The notes: generated by a model not told the origin, from the sequence alone. A DNA stretch of 36,315 nucleotides from Pseudoalteromonas sp. NBT06-2 (GCF_002276045.1 NZ_NQMR01000091.1:1-36315); one strand, 5' to 3'; counted from the first letter of the stretch, positions 17,490 to 26,834 are shown. A program made the numbers and translations.

Positions 17490-17942
17490 TTGGCTAAAGA
17501 ATTAAATGGCTTTGATATTCAAGAAATAATGGCTTTATTACCACATCGTTACCCAATGCTATTGGTTGATAAAGTGGTAGATTATGAAGCTGGTAAATAC
17601 TTACATGCAATCAAAAATGTAACTGCTAACGAGCCTATTTTTACTGGTCACTTCCCAGGTCAACCTATTTTTCCAGGTGTGATGATTTTAGAAGCGATGG
17701 CTCAAGCAACTGGTTTATTAGGTTTCAAAACGACTGAAGGTCGTGCTGATAATGAACTATACTTATTCGCTGCAATTGATAACGCAAGATTTAAGCAACC
17801 AGTTTACCCTGGTGATACCATGCATTTACATGTGAATTTTATAAAAGAACGTCGTAATTTATGGAAGTTCGATTGTGAAGCAAAAGTAGACGGCAAGGTT
17901 GTTTGTACTGCTGAATTAATGTGTGCTAGAAGAGAGTTATAA
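17490..17942 (+). CDS. fabZ: 3-hydroxyacyl-ACP dehydratase FabZ
   Basis: A 150-residue FabZ (151 in E. coli) that dehydrates 3-hydroxyacyl-ACP in fatty-acid elongation and draws on the same substrate pool as LpxA and LpxD. The hot-dog fold is evident: LLPHRYPMLLVD, then GHFPGQPIFPGVMILEAMAQ with catalytic H54 and E68. I chose the TTG at 17490 because AAAAGGAA lies at the right distance and it puts H54/E68 at the family numbering; an upstream in-frame TTG at 17469 overlaps lpxD and has no such site. lpxA follows after two bases. Confidence 0.95.
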   Translation: MAKELNGFDIQEIMALLPHRYPMLLVDKVVDYEAGKYLHAIKNVTANEPIFTGHFPGQPIFPGVMILEAMAQATGLLGFKTTEGRADNELYLFAAIDNARFKQPVYPGDTMHLHVNFIKERRNLWKFDCEAKVDGKVVCTAELMCARREL

Positions 17943-17944
17943 GC

Positions 17945-18715
17945 GTGATCCATTCCTCTGCAATTATTGAGCCTGGAGCTCAACTTGGTAAAAATGTTAA
18001 AGTAGGTCCTTGGAGCTACATAGGTAATGATGTAGTGATTGGTGATGATTGTATCATTGAATCTCACGTTGTTATTAAGGGACCATCAGTGATTGGTTCT
18101 GGTAATCATATATTTCAATTTGCGTCAGTAGGTGAAGCCTGCCAAGACAAAAAATATGATAATGAACCTACCAAACTCATTATTGGTGATAATAATATTA
18201 TTCGTGAATGTGCAACGATACACAGAGGCACTATCCAAGATAAAGGGATTACAAAAATAGGTAGTAATAACTTATTTATGGCTTATACCCATGTTGCCCA
18301 TGATTGTATTATTGGAGATAACTGTATATTTGCTAATAATGCAAGTGCAGCGGGTCATGTTCATGTTGGTGATTGGGTAATACTTGCGGGTAATGCAGGT
18401 ATACATCAATTTTGTCATGTAGGTTCACATGCGTTTGTTGGTATGTACTCAGGTATTAATAAAGATGTGCCGCCTTTTGTTACAACGATTGGCACACCAG
18501 CAAAAACAGTATCGATTAATACTGAAGGTATGAAACGCAGAGGTTTTAATTCTGATGAAATAATGGCAACACGTCGAGCCTACAAAACTATCTATAGAAA
18601 AGGTTTAATGGTTGATGAAGCGATTGAACAAATGGCTGACGATATTTCAAAATATTCTGCAGTAAAAATGTTTGCTGAATTTATTAAAAATTCAGGCCGA
18701 GGCATTACAAGATAG
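17945..18715 (+). CDS. lpxA: UDP-N-acetylglucosamine O-acyltransferase LpxA
   Basis: A 256-residue LpxA (262 in E. coli), the first enzyme of lipid A synthesis, moving a 3-hydroxyacyl chain from ACP to UDP-GlcNAc. Left-handed beta-helix repeats fill the first 190 residues. YTHVAHDC holds the histidine pair, with H119 the likely base. The C-terminal helical bundle carries RRGFNSDEI. The start is GTG at 17945, two bases after fabZ. Unlike in E. coli, it does not run directly into lpxB: a 146-base structured spacer intervenes. Confidence 0.96.
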   Translation: MIHSSAIIEPGAQLGKNVKVGPWSYIGNDVVIGDDCIIESHVVIKGPSVIGSGNHIFQFASVGEACQDKKYDNEPTKLIIGDNNIIRECATIHRGTIQDKGITKIGSNNLFMAYTHVAHDCIIGDNCIFANNASAAGHVHVGDWVILAGNAGIHQFCHVGSHAFVGMYSGINKDVPPFVTTIGTPAKTVSINTEGMKRRGFNSDEIMATRRAYKTIYRKGLMVDEAIEQMADDISKYSAVKMFAEFIKNSGRGITR

Positions 18716-18768
18716 TATCTACCTGTAGCCTTTAAAAATGCGGATGTAGCTATCAAAATAAAGACCAC

Positions 18769-18823
18769 TTCGTGGCAACTTTCTAGTAATGTTATGAGGG
18801 CCTTCCTCACAACAAACCACGAA
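18769..18823. repeat. Nested hairpin element in the lpxA-lpxB spacer
   Basis: The outer arms TTCGTGG (18769-18775) and CCACGAA (18817-18823) enclose an inner stem GTTATGAGG (18791-18799) with CCTCACAAC (18805-18813, one mismatch, loop GCCTT). The left outer arm can also fold locally (CCACTTCGTGG). No T-run follows. It may be mRNA structure that lowers lpxB expression, or the remnant of a small dispersed repeat. Confidence 0.45.
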
Positions 18824-18861
18824 ATGATTCATTTCAATCCAATATAAAAGAACTCATAACA

Positions 18862-20016
18862 GTGACAAAACCATTACGTATAGGCATTATTGCCGGAGAA
18901 CATTCAGGTGATATTTTAGGAGCAGGTTTAATTAAAGCGATTAAAGCGATTAATCCTAATGTGCAATTTGAAGGTATTGCAGGTCCAAGAATGAAAGCTC
19001 TTGGCTGTCATTCTCATTTCGCGATGGAAGAGTTAGCTGTGATGGGAATTTTTGAAGTTTTACCTAAACTTAAGCGCTTACTTAAAATAAAAAAAGAAAT
19101 TGTGCAGCAATTTATCGACAATCCACCAGATGTATTCATTGGTATTGATGCACCTGATTTTAATTTAAGAGTTGAAAAACCTTTAAAAGAAGCGGGTATA
19201 AAAACGGTTCAATATGTGAGTCCTTCAGTTTGGGCGTGGCGAAAAAAACGTATATTTAAAATTGCTGATGCGACTAATTTAGTATTAGCATTATTACCCT
19301 TTGAAAAATCATTTTATGATGAACATCAAGTTCCTTGTAAATTTATTGGTCATACGCTTGCTGACGAGTTACCACTTGAAGTTGATCAAAATGCAGTTAG
19401 AGATGCTTTAGGGATATCTCAAACAGATAAAGTATTGGCTTTATTACCTGGTAGCCGCAGTTCTGAAGTTAAAGTGTTAAGTGAACCTTATATTGAAGCG
19501 GTAAAATTATTAAAACAAAAAATACCAGAACTAACAATCGTGGTGCCATTTGTAAATGATAAAAGAAAAGCTGAATTTACAGAATTTGCTAATAACTTAG
19601 CGCCGGAATTGGATTTTATAAAACTAGATGGGCAATCTCGAGAGGCTATGCAAGCAGCGGATGTCATTTTACTGGCATCGGGTACCGCAACTTTAGAGGC
19701 TATGTTTTTTAAAAAACCTATGGTTGTTGGTTATAAGCTAAAGCCGTTAACGTATCATTTATTAAATATTTTTTTCACTTTTGATATTAAACACTTTTCA
19801 CTACCAAATTTACTAGCAGATAAAGAATTGGTTCCTGAGTTATTTCAAAAAAATCTAACAGCTGAAAATTTAGTAGAAAAATTAACGCCTTATTTAATGA
19901 TTGATCAGAGCGAACTAAAAGAAACATTTATGACTATGCATAAAAACTTAAGATTAGATGCCAGTAATGAAGCTGCAAAAGCAATATTGAATTTGATAAA
20001 CAATGGTGAACATTAG
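18862..20016 (+). CDS. lpxB: Lipid-A-disaccharide synthase
   Basis: A 384-residue GT19 glycosyltransferase (382 in E. coli). It condenses UDP-2,3-diacylglucosamine with lipid X to form the lipid A disaccharide at the inner membrane. It opens with RIGIIAGEHSGDILGAGLI, followed by SPSVWAWRKKR and LLPGSRSSEV, and the ASGTATLEAMFFKKPMVVGY donor-binding block is intact. The start is GTG at 18862 with only a poor ribosome-binding site, and a structured spacer separates it from lpxA. Its TAG overlaps the rnhB GTG by one base. Confidence 0.96.
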   Translation: MTKPLRIGIIAGEHSGDILGAGLIKAIKAINPNVQFEGIAGPRMKALGCHSHFAMEELAVMGIFEVLPKLKRLLKIKKEIVQQFIDNPPDVFIGIDAPDFNLRVEKPLKEAGIKTVQYVSPSVWAWRKKRIFKIADATNLVLALLPFEKSFYDEHQVPCKFIGHTLADELPLEVDQNAVRDALGISQTDKVLALLPGSRSSEVKVLSEPYIEAVKLLKQKIPELTIVVPFVNDKRKAEFTEFANNLAPELDFIKLDGQSREAMQAADVILLASGTATLEAMFFKKPMVVGYKLKPLTYHLLNIFFTFDIKHFSLPNLLADKELVPELFQKNLTAENLVEKLTPYLMIDQSELKETFMTMHKNLRLDASNEAAKAILNLINNGEH

Positions 20017-20612
20017 TGGATATATTACGTCCTAATACCGATTTAATTGCTGGCGTAGATGAAGTGGGTCGAGGTCCATTAGTAGGCGATGTTGTGACCG
20101 CAGCAGTCATTTTAGACCCAAATAAACCGATAGCAGGCTTAGCAGATTCAAAAAAGTTAACCGATAAAAAAAGACAAGCATTATCAATTGAAATCAAAGA
20201 AAAATCGTTATGTTATTGTATTCAAAGAGCAAACATTGAAGAAATCGATAAACTTAATATTTTGCATGCCACAATGTTAGCAATGAAACGCGCAGTTGAA
20301 GGTTTATCAATACCTGCAGAATTTGTTTTTGTTGATGGTAATCGGCTACCTGATATTGCGATACCTGCACAAGCGATTGTTAAAGGTGATAGTTTAGTCG
20401 CAGAGATAAGTGCAGCTTCTATCTTAGCTAAAGTTGCCCGTGATGATGAAATGATTGAATTAGATAAGCAATTTCCTCAATATGGATTTGCTGGTCATAA
20501 GGGATATCCAACAAAAGCGCATCTAGCGGCGCTTGAAGAACACGGTATTACCGAGCATCATAGAAAAAGTTTTAAACCAATAAAAAAAATAATAAATATG
20601 CAAGCTAAATAG
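20016..20612 (+). CDS. rnhB: Ribonuclease HII
   Basis: A 198-residue RNase HII, the E. coli length. It nicks RNA-DNA hybrids and starts removal of single ribonucleotides from DNA. The active-site start LIAGVDEVGRGPLVGDVV is present with the DE pair, the second acidic site is in FVFVDGNRLP, and the conserved AAGHKGYPTKAH-like stretch appears as GFAGHKGYPTKAHL. The start is GTG overlapping the lpxB stop, so translation is probably coupled. dnaE begins 15 bases later. Confidence 0.96.
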   Translation: MDILRPNTDLIAGVDEVGRGPLVGDVVTAAVILDPNKPIAGLADSKKLTDKKRQALSIEIKEKSLCYCIQRANIEEIDKLNILHATMLAMKRAVEGLSIPAEFVFVDGNRLPDIAIPAQAIVKGDSLVAEISAASILAKVARDDEMIELDKQFPQYGFAGHKGYPTKAHLAALEEHGITEHHRKSFKPIKKIINMQAK

Positions 20613-20627
20613 GATCATTACTAAATT

Positions 20628-23600
20628 ATGACTCAACCTAATTTTGTTCATTTACGTGTCCATAGTGATTTTTCATTAGTTGATGGTTTAGGTAAAACAA
20701 AACCCATAGTAGCAAAAGCTGCAGAAATGAATATGCCCGCTTTAGCTATTACAGATCAAATGAACTTATGTGGTTTAGTGCGATTTTATGGTGCTGCTCA
20801 CGGTGTTGGCATTAAACCAATTGTAGGTGCTGATTTTTGGCTTCAATCACCAGAGTTTGATGGCGAAGTGTGTAGGATAACTGTTTTAGCTAAAAATAAC
20901 GTGGGTTATAAAAATCTAACCATCCTGATTTCAGAAGCTTATCTAAGGGGACATGTTCAAAATCGCGCCATGATAGATAGAGATTGGTTAGTTGAACATA
21001 AAGAAGGTTTAATTTTACTTTCAGGAGCCAAAGATGGTGATTTAGGTAAAGCCCTGCTTAAAAATCAAGTTGAAAGTATTGAATCTATTACAAGCTTTTA
21101 TCAAACACATTTTCCAGAACATTATTATATAGAGCTTGTAAGAACATCAAGAGCACAAGAAGAAACATATTTACATAAAGCAGTACATCATGCCACTCAA
21201 GCTGGTTTGCCAGTAGTGGCAACAAATGAAGTGGTTTTTATTGAACCTTCAAAATTCGAAGCACATGAAGTGCGAGTTGCAATTCATGATGGTTTTACCA
21301 TAGACGATAAACGCCGACCAAAACGCTTTTCTCAGCAGCAATACTTTAAAACACCAGAGGAAATGACTGAGCTTTTTTCAGATATCCCTGAAGCACTCGA
21401 AAATACCGTTGAAATAGCAAAACGTTGTAATGTCACCATTCAATTAGGTACTTACTTTTTGCCTGATTACCCAACAGGTAGCCTTACAATTGAGGACTTT
21501 TTAGTTCGTGTATCAGAAGACGGCTTAGAAGAACGTTTAGAAATTTTGTTTCCTGATGAAAATGAGAGAGAGCAAAAAAGAAACATTTATGACGATAGGC
21601 TTAAGATTGAGCTTGACGTTGTAAATAAAATGGGATTTCCCGGATATTTTTTAATCGTAATGGAGTTTATCCAATGGAGTAAGGATAATAATATTCCTGT
21701 AGGCCCTGGTCGTGGTTCAGGTGCCGGTTCGTTAGTGGCTTATGCACTGAAAATTACAGATCTTGATCCATTAGAATTTGATTTATTATTCGAAAGATTT
21801 TTAAATCCAGAACGTGTTTCTATGCCAGATTTCGATATTGATTTCTGCATGGACAGGCGTGATGAAGTAATAGACCATGTTGCTGCTCTATATGGTCGAG
21901 ATGCAGTATCCCAGATCATAACCTTTGGTACTATGGCGGCGAAAGCAGTAATACGAGATGTAGGTCGTGTACTAGGGCATCCTTATGGCTTTGTTGACCG
22001 GATCTCAAAATTAGTACCCGGTGATCCAGGTATGACATTAACAAAAGCATTTGAAGTTGAGCCTAGATTACCAGAAGCATACGATGGCGATGAGGAAGTT
22101 AAAGAACTTATCGATATGTGTCGTATTCTTGAAGGTTGTAACCGCAATGCGGGTAAACATGCCGGTGGTGTTGTTATTTCACCAACGACCATTACTGATT
22201 TTGCAGCGATATATTGTGATGATGAAGGTAAGTTTCCAGTAACTCAATTTGATAAAAATGATGTTGAAACAGCGGGTTTAGTTAAATTTGATTTCTTGGG
22301 TTTACGTACCCTAACAATTTTGCAATGGGCCTTGGATATGGTCAACGAAAGATTAACTCGAGAAAATAAAGAGTTAGTCGATATCGTAACTATTCCATTA
22401 GATGATCAAAAAAGTATTGATTTATTACTCAGAGCTGAAACCACTGCGGTATTCCAGTTAGAATCTCGTGGTATGAAAGATTTGGTTCGCAGATTACAAC
22501 CAGATTGCTTTGAAGATATGATTGCACTGGTTGCACTATTTAGACCAGGACCACTTCAGTCAGGCATGGTTGATAACTTCATTGAACGTAAGCATGGTCG
22601 TGAAGAAGTATCTTACCCTGATGCAACTTGGCAACATGATTCATTACAGCCAATTCTAGAGCCAACTTACGGTATTATCTTATACCAAGAACAAGTAATG
22701 CAAATTGCGCAGGTTTTATCGGGTTACTCTCTTGGTGGCGCAGATATGCTGCGTCGCGCTATGGGTAAGAAAAAACCTGAAGAGATGGCTAAGCAGCGTG
22801 CAACATTTGAAGAAGGCGCAGTAAATAATGGTGTAGATGGCGAGCTTGCCATGAAAATATTCGATTTGGTAGAAAAGTTTGCCGGATACGGATTCAACAA
22901 ATCTCACTCAGCGGCATATGCACTCGTATCTTATCAAACACTTTGGATGAAAACACATCATCCTGCAGAGTTTATGTCCGCGGTAATGTCGGCAGATATG
23001 GATAACACCGATAAAATTGTCACGCTTGTTGATGAGTGTGAAAATATGAATATGCCTTTATTAGCACCTGATGTTAATTGTGGTTTATATAAGTTCACGG
23101 TGAATCTGCAAGGTCAAATAGTATATGGCTTAGGTGCCATTAAAGGTGTTGGTGAAGGGCCTGTTGATACCATTTTAGAAGCCAGAGCTAGAATAGGGCA
23201 GTTTAAAGATTTATTCGATTTCTGTGCGAACATCGATCAGAAGCGCCTTAATAAACGAGTTATTGAAAAATTAATTATGGCTGGAGCATTAGATACCTTA
23301 GGACCGGCACTGCCTACATCAAAAGATAAAAGTGCGGTACAAGGTGCGCGGGCGACCTTAATTGCGAGTTTACCAGATGCAATAAAGTCCGCTACGCAAC
23401 ATAATAAAGCACAAGCGTTAGGTCAAGATGATTTATTTGGTTTATTAGCGACAGAGCCGGAAGATGTTGCACAAGCATTTATACATGTGCCGCGTTTTTC
23501 TGATAATGAATGGCTAGAAGGCGAAAAAGAAACATTAGGACTTTATTTAACAGGCCACCCTATCAATCAGTATAGAAAAGAACTGAAACATTATATTGGA

Positions 23601-24143
23601 GGTAGATTAGTCGATTTGCAGCCAACAGAGCGCGATGTGCAGACAACTGTAGCTGGTTTGGTGATAAATACCCGAGTTTTGATTAATAAAAAGGGAAAAC
23701 GTTGGGGCTTAATTACGTTAGATGATAAAAGTGCACGTATGGATGTACGTTTTTTCCCAGAACAGTTTGAAACTTTCGAAGAATTGTTACAAAATAACAA
23801 TATCTTGGTGATATCTGGACAGGTCAGCTTTGATAACTTCTCCGGAGGCCTTACAATGACGGCTCGGGAAGTATGCAAGATAGAACAGGTACGTGAAAAA
23901 CGCATTCGAAATATAAAAATGAAAGTGAAAATGCAAGATGTTGATGGTAAGTTCTTCGATAAATTGCAAAATGTACTTGAACCTTATAAACATGGTACTT
24001 GTCCTATCATTATAGAATATGAACGCCCGGATATAATTTCGGAGCTTTCATTAGGAACCCAATGGTGTGTGACGCCATGCGACGACTTATTACATAGGTT
24101 AGGTCAACTGGCGGCGCAAGATATAGATTTAGAATTTAACTAG
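20628..24143 (+). CDS. dnaE: DNA polymerase III subunit alpha
   Basis: An 1171-residue replicative polymerase (1160 in E. coli). The N-terminal PHP domain opens FVHLRVHSDFSLVDGLG. The C-family catalytic domain has GPGRGSGAGSLVAYAL, and the active-site aspartates D401 and D403 in MPDFDIDF fall at exactly the E. coli numbers. The fingers carry GFNKSHSAAYALVSYQT. Near the C terminus come the beta-clamp-binding region (QDDLFGL), the OB domain and the tau-binding tail. It sits between rnhB and accA as in E. coli. Confidence 0.98.
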   Translation: MTQPNFVHLRVHSDFSLVDGLGKTKPIVAKAAEMNMPALAITDQMNLCGLVRFYGAAHGVGIKPIVGADFWLQSPEFDGEVCRITVLAKNNVGYKNLTILISEAYLRGHVQNRAMIDRDWLVEHKEGLILLSGAKDGDLGKALLKNQVESIESITSFYQTHFPEHYYIELVRTSRAQEETYLHKAVHHATQAGLPVVATNEVVFIEPSKFEAHEVRVAIHDGFTIDDKRRPKRFSQQQYFKTPEEMTELFSDIPEALENTVEIAKRCNVTIQLGTYFLPDYPTGSLTIEDFLVRVSEDGLEERLEILFPDENEREQKRNIYDDRLKIELDVVNKMGFPGYFLIVMEFIQWSKDNNIPVGPGRGSGAGSLVAYALKITDLDPLEFDLLFERFLNPERVSMPDFDIDFCMDRRDEVIDHVAALYGRDAVSQIITFGTMAAKAVIRDVGRVLGHPYGFVDRISKLVPGDPGMTLTKAFEVEPRLPEAYDGDEEVKELIDMCRILEGCNRNAGKHAGGVVISPTTITDFAAIYCDDEGKFPVTQFDKNDVETAGLVKFDFLGLRTLTILQWALDMVNERLTRENKELVDIVTIPLDDQKSIDLLLRAETTAVFQLESRGMKDLVRRLQPDCFEDMIALVALFRPGPLQSGMVDNFIERKHGREEVSYPDATWQHDSLQPILEPTYGIILYQEQVMQIAQVLSGYSLGGADMLRRAMGKKKPEEMAKQRATFEEGAVNNGVDGELAMKIFDLVEKFAGYGFNKSHSAAYALVSYQTLWMKTHHPAEFMSAVMSADMDNTDKIVTLVDECENMNMPLLAPDVNCGLYKFTVNLQGQIVYGLGAIKGVGEGPVDTILEARARIGQFKDLFDFCANIDQKRLNKRVIEKLIMAGALDTLGPALPTSKDKSAVQGARATLIASLPDAIKSATQHNKAQALGQDDLFGLLATEPEDVAQAFIHVPRFSDNEWLEGEKETLGLYLTGHPINQYRKELKHYIGGRLVDLQPTERDVQTTVAGLVINTRVLINKKGKRWGLITLDDKSARMDVRFFPEQFETFEELLQNNNILVISGQVSFDNFSGGLTMTAREVCKIEQVREKRIRNIKMKVKMQDVDGKFFDKLQNVLEPYKHGTCPIIIEYERPDIISELSLGTQWCVTPCDDLLHRLGQLAAQDIDLEFN

Positions 24144-24159
24144 TTAGGTCTTTTAGAGC

Positions 24160-25116
24160 ATGAGTCTCAATTATCTGGATTTCGAACTTCCAATTGCAGA
24201 ATTGGAAGCAAAAATTGAAGAATTACGTAGTATTGGTAACGTTGGTGAGTTAGATCTGAGTCTTGAAGACGAAGTCGGTCGCTTAAAAGAAAAAAGCACT
24301 GAGTTAACCAATAAAATATTTTCAGAATTAGGTCCGTGGCAAGTACAGCAGTTAGCTCGTCATCCATTACGTCCTTACACTCTTGATTATATTAATCACA
24401 TTTTCACCGAGTTTGATGAATTATGCGGTGATCGTGCTTTTGCAAATGATCCTGCAATTATCGGTGGTATTGCACGTTTTAATGGTGAACCAGTTATGGT
24501 TATAGGTCATCAAAAAGGTCGTGATACAGCTGAAAAAATCAAACGCAACTTTGGTATGCCAAAACCTGAAGGTTATCGTAAAGCATTACGCTTAATGGAA
24601 ATGGCTGAACGTTTTAATATGCCTATAATCACTTTCATTGATACACCGGGTGCTTACCCAGGTGTGGGTGCCGAAGAGCGCGGTCAAAGTGAAGCGATTG
24701 CTAAAAACCTTAAAGTAATGGCGGGTCTTAAAGTGCCAACTATCTGTACTGTTATCGGTGAAGGTGGTTCTGGTGGTGCATTGGCAATTGGTGTTGGTGA
24801 TCGTGTTAATATGCTAAAATACAGCACTTATTCAGTAATTTCTCCTGAAGGTTGTGCCTCAATCCTTTGGAAAAGTGCTGAAAAAGCGCCTTTAGCTGCA
24901 GAAGCGATGGGTGTAACAGCAGATCGCGTTAAAGAGCTAGATTTAATCAATAATATTATTGATGAACCTCTAGGCGCGGCACATCGTAATCATGAAGCTA
25001 TGGCTAAAAACTTAAAAGCACAATTAAAACGTGATTTATCTGATCTTAAAGCACTTTCAACTGATGAAATGCTTGAGCAAAGGTATGATCGTTTAATGTC
25101 ATTTGGTTATTGTTAA
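24160..25116 (+). CDS. accA: Acetyl-CoA carboxylase carboxyltransferase subunit alpha
   Basis: A 318-residue AccA (319 in E. coli). With AccD it transfers CO2 from biotin to acetyl-CoA to make malonyl-CoA, the entry to fatty-acid synthesis. The N-terminal LDFELPIAELEAKIEELR is followed by the crotonase-type core with VIGHQKGRDT, TFIDTPGAYPGVGAEERGQ and the oxyanion glycines in GEGGSGGALAIGVGD. The ATG start is 16 bases after dnaE. An intrinsic terminator follows within 6 bases of the stop. Confidence 0.97.
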   Translation: MSLNYLDFELPIAELEAKIEELRSIGNVGELDLSLEDEVGRLKEKSTELTNKIFSELGPWQVQQLARHPLRPYTLDYINHIFTEFDELCGDRAFANDPAIIGGIARFNGEPVMVIGHQKGRDTAEKIKRNFGMPKPEGYRKALRLMEMAERFNMPIITFIDTPGAYPGVGAEERGQSEAIAKNLKVMAGLKVPTICTVIGEGGSGGALAIGVGDRVNMLKYSTYSVISPEGCASILWKSAEKAPLAAEAMGVTADRVKELDLINNIIDEPLGAAHRNHEAMAKNLKAQLKRDLSDLKALSTDEMLEQRYDRLMSFGYC

Positions 25117-25121
25117 TGAAT

Positions 25122-25144
25122 AGACTGCTTAAGGCAGTCTTTTT
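25122..25144 (+). terminator. Intrinsic terminator after accA, abutting tilS
   Basis: AGACTGC (25122-25128) pairs with GCAGTCT (25134-25140), loop TTAAG, followed by TTTTT ending at 25144. The first codon of tilS begins at the next base. Confidence 0.85.
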
Positions 25145-26491
25145 ATGAAAGCCTCCAAAATTTATCAAACATTCAGTAATGTAATATTACAGAAGCTGAA
25201 AACTATAAAGCCACATTCAAATTCTTTGACAGTGGCTTTATCTGGTGGAGTAGATTCAGTTGTTTTACTTCATTTAGCTAATACCTTTCAAAAAAACAAT
25301 CCTGACATATTTATTAGCGCGATCCATGTTGATCATGGTTTGAGTGACAACGCAAAAAATTGGCAGTTATTTTGTACCCAGCTGTGTGATAAGTTAGAAA
25401 TACCTTTAAAGATTGCAGAAGTTTCTGTTATTAAAAAGACTAGGCAAAGTCTTGAGGCTGTCGCAAGAGAGCAAAGATATTTAGCTTTATTTAAGTTATC
25501 GGATCCAACAAGTATTATCTTATTAGGGCAGCACCAAGACGACCAAGTAGAAACATTTTTGCTGCAATTAAAAAGAGGCTCAGGCTTAGCAGGTTTAAGT
25601 GCTATGGCAAGTTTAAGCTCGCAACAAGGTCGTTATTTATTAAGACCTTTATTAAATACCTCAAGGGCTCAAATAGAATGTTTTGCTAAGAATTATGCGA
25701 TACCCCATATTAATGATGAATCAAATGATGATAAACGCTTTGATCGTAATTATTTACGCCATGATATTGTTCCTCAATTAAATGAGAGATTTAAAGGCTT
25801 TAACGCGTGTGTTTCACGAAGTGTTGAACTACTTCAGCAGCAACAAACCTTAATTGATGAAATATCACAATCGGATTTAATACAAGCGTATCACTTTTCT
25901 CAATCTAATAAAGCTAACACAATACCTGTACCATTTTTATCTTCATTATCTTTTGCAAGACAAGCAAACTTAGTGCGATATTGGCTTGGCCAACATAACC
26001 TTTTAATGCCTTCAAAAGCCATTTTAGATCAAATATTAAATCAAGCTATCAATGCAAAAATTGATGCTAAAATATGTATTCAATTAGGAAAGCACACAAT
26101 ACAAAGGTTCCGTAACGAGTTATATGTTGTTGACCCAGTTGAAACTATTTTAGATGTGCTTGATTGTGACATTGAAACGGTATCATTAAGTAATGCTGCA
26201 AAGTTAAAGAAATGCCAAGGAAAAGGTATAAGAGACATTAAGCCTGAAGAAATCCTCAATATTCGATTTGCAACACTTAAAGATCGGATTAAACCGAGAA
26301 ATAAACCCGGTAGTAATACAGTTAAACATTGGTTAAAATCTGAAAAAGTACCACCTTGGCAGAGAGATAGCATACCTCTTATTTATTATGATGATACCTT
26401 GGTACAAGTGGTTGGTTACTTTATAAATGATGACTATGCACAAGAGCAAGGTGTGTTTTGGCAATTAATAGAAGAAAATAACAATGAGTGA
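25145..26491 (+). CDS. tilS: tRNA(Ile)-lysidine synthase
   Basis: A 448-residue TilS (432 in E. coli). It converts C34 of the AUA-reading tRNA-Ile to lysidine with lysine and ATP. The PP-loop SGGVDS is at residues 33-38, followed by HVDHGLS and GQHQDDQVETFLLQLKRGSG. The C-terminal domain ends with IKPRNKPGSNTVKHWLKSEK and PPWQRDSIPLIY. The ATG lies directly behind the accA terminator's T-run with no ribosome-binding site. No earlier start exists in frame (TAA at 25130-25132); later TTG/GTG codons at 28 and 30 would remove the N-terminal helix. The N-terminus is therefore uncertain. Confidence 0.93.
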   Translation: MKASKIYQTFSNVILQKLKTIKPHSNSLTVALSGGVDSVVLLHLANTFQKNNPDIFISAIHVDHGLSDNAKNWQLFCTQLCDKLEIPLKIAEVSVIKKTRQSLEAVAREQRYLALFKLSDPTSIILLGQHQDDQVETFLLQLKRGSGLAGLSAMASLSSQQGRYLLRPLLNTSRAQIECFAKNYAIPHINDESNDDKRFDRNYLRHDIVPQLNERFKGFNACVSRSVELLQQQQTLIDEISQSDLIQAYHFSQSNKANTIPVPFLSSLSFARQANLVRYWLGQHNLLMPSKAILDQILNQAINAKIDAKICIQLGKHTIQRFRNELYVVDPVETILDVLDCDIETVSLSNAAKLKKCQGKGIRDIKPEEILNIRFATLKDRIKPRNKPGSNTVKHWLKSEKVPPWQRDSIPLIYYDDTLVQVVGYFINDDYAQEQGVFWQLIEENNNE

Positions 26492-26816
26492 TCAGGTTGG
26501 AAAGTCAATTATTTCACAAGCTTATATTGGTTTAACACTATCGTTAATTATTATGTGTATTTTGTGTTTTTTAAGCCAAACCTTTATATTTTCCATTATA
26601 AATGGTGTGATTTCAGGTAAATTAACATCACTATTTTTATTATGTTATTGGCGAGGTAAAGGGGGAAGCTTTTTTATAATCGCACTTATTTGCCCATTAA
26701 TTGCCATCGTCATAACAAGTTTGCCAAACTTTACTGCTTTATTTCAATTAATAAGTGCTTATTTTGTAGGTACTTCATCTTTATTAATGCTTTATGGCTT
26801 TTCTGATAAAAAATAA
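26484..26816 (+). CDS. Small integral membrane protein of unknown function
   Basis: A 110-residue hydrophobic protein I do not recognise. It has three or four likely membrane segments (about 14-45, 62-82 and 86-106) and a short positively charged loop (YWRGKGGS) between them. There is no signal-peptide cleavage motif and no conserved catalytic motif. The spacing of the segments loosely recalls ATP synthase subunit I-type proteins, but there is no atp operon here. The ATG overlaps the tilS end by eight bases, so it is probably translated by coupling. It converges on the diguanylate cyclase gene and shares a palindromic terminator with it. Confidence 0.7.
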   Translation: MSDQVGKSIISQAYIGLTLSLIIMCILCFLSQTFIFSIINGVISGKLTSLFLLCYWRGKGGSFFIIALICPLIAIVITSLPNFTALFQLISAYFVGTSSLLMLYGFSDKK

Positions 26817-26834
26817 AGGGCGAGCCCTTTATTT
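26811..26834. terminator. Bidirectional terminator containing both stop codons
   Basis: AAATAAAGGGC (26811-26821) and GCCCTTTATTT (26824-26834) are a perfect inverted repeat, so each strand gives a GC stem with an A-rich left arm and T-rich right arm. The plus-strand stop (26814-26816) and the minus-strand stop (26829-26831) both lie inside the arms. This serves two converging genes in 24 bases. Confidence 0.75.
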
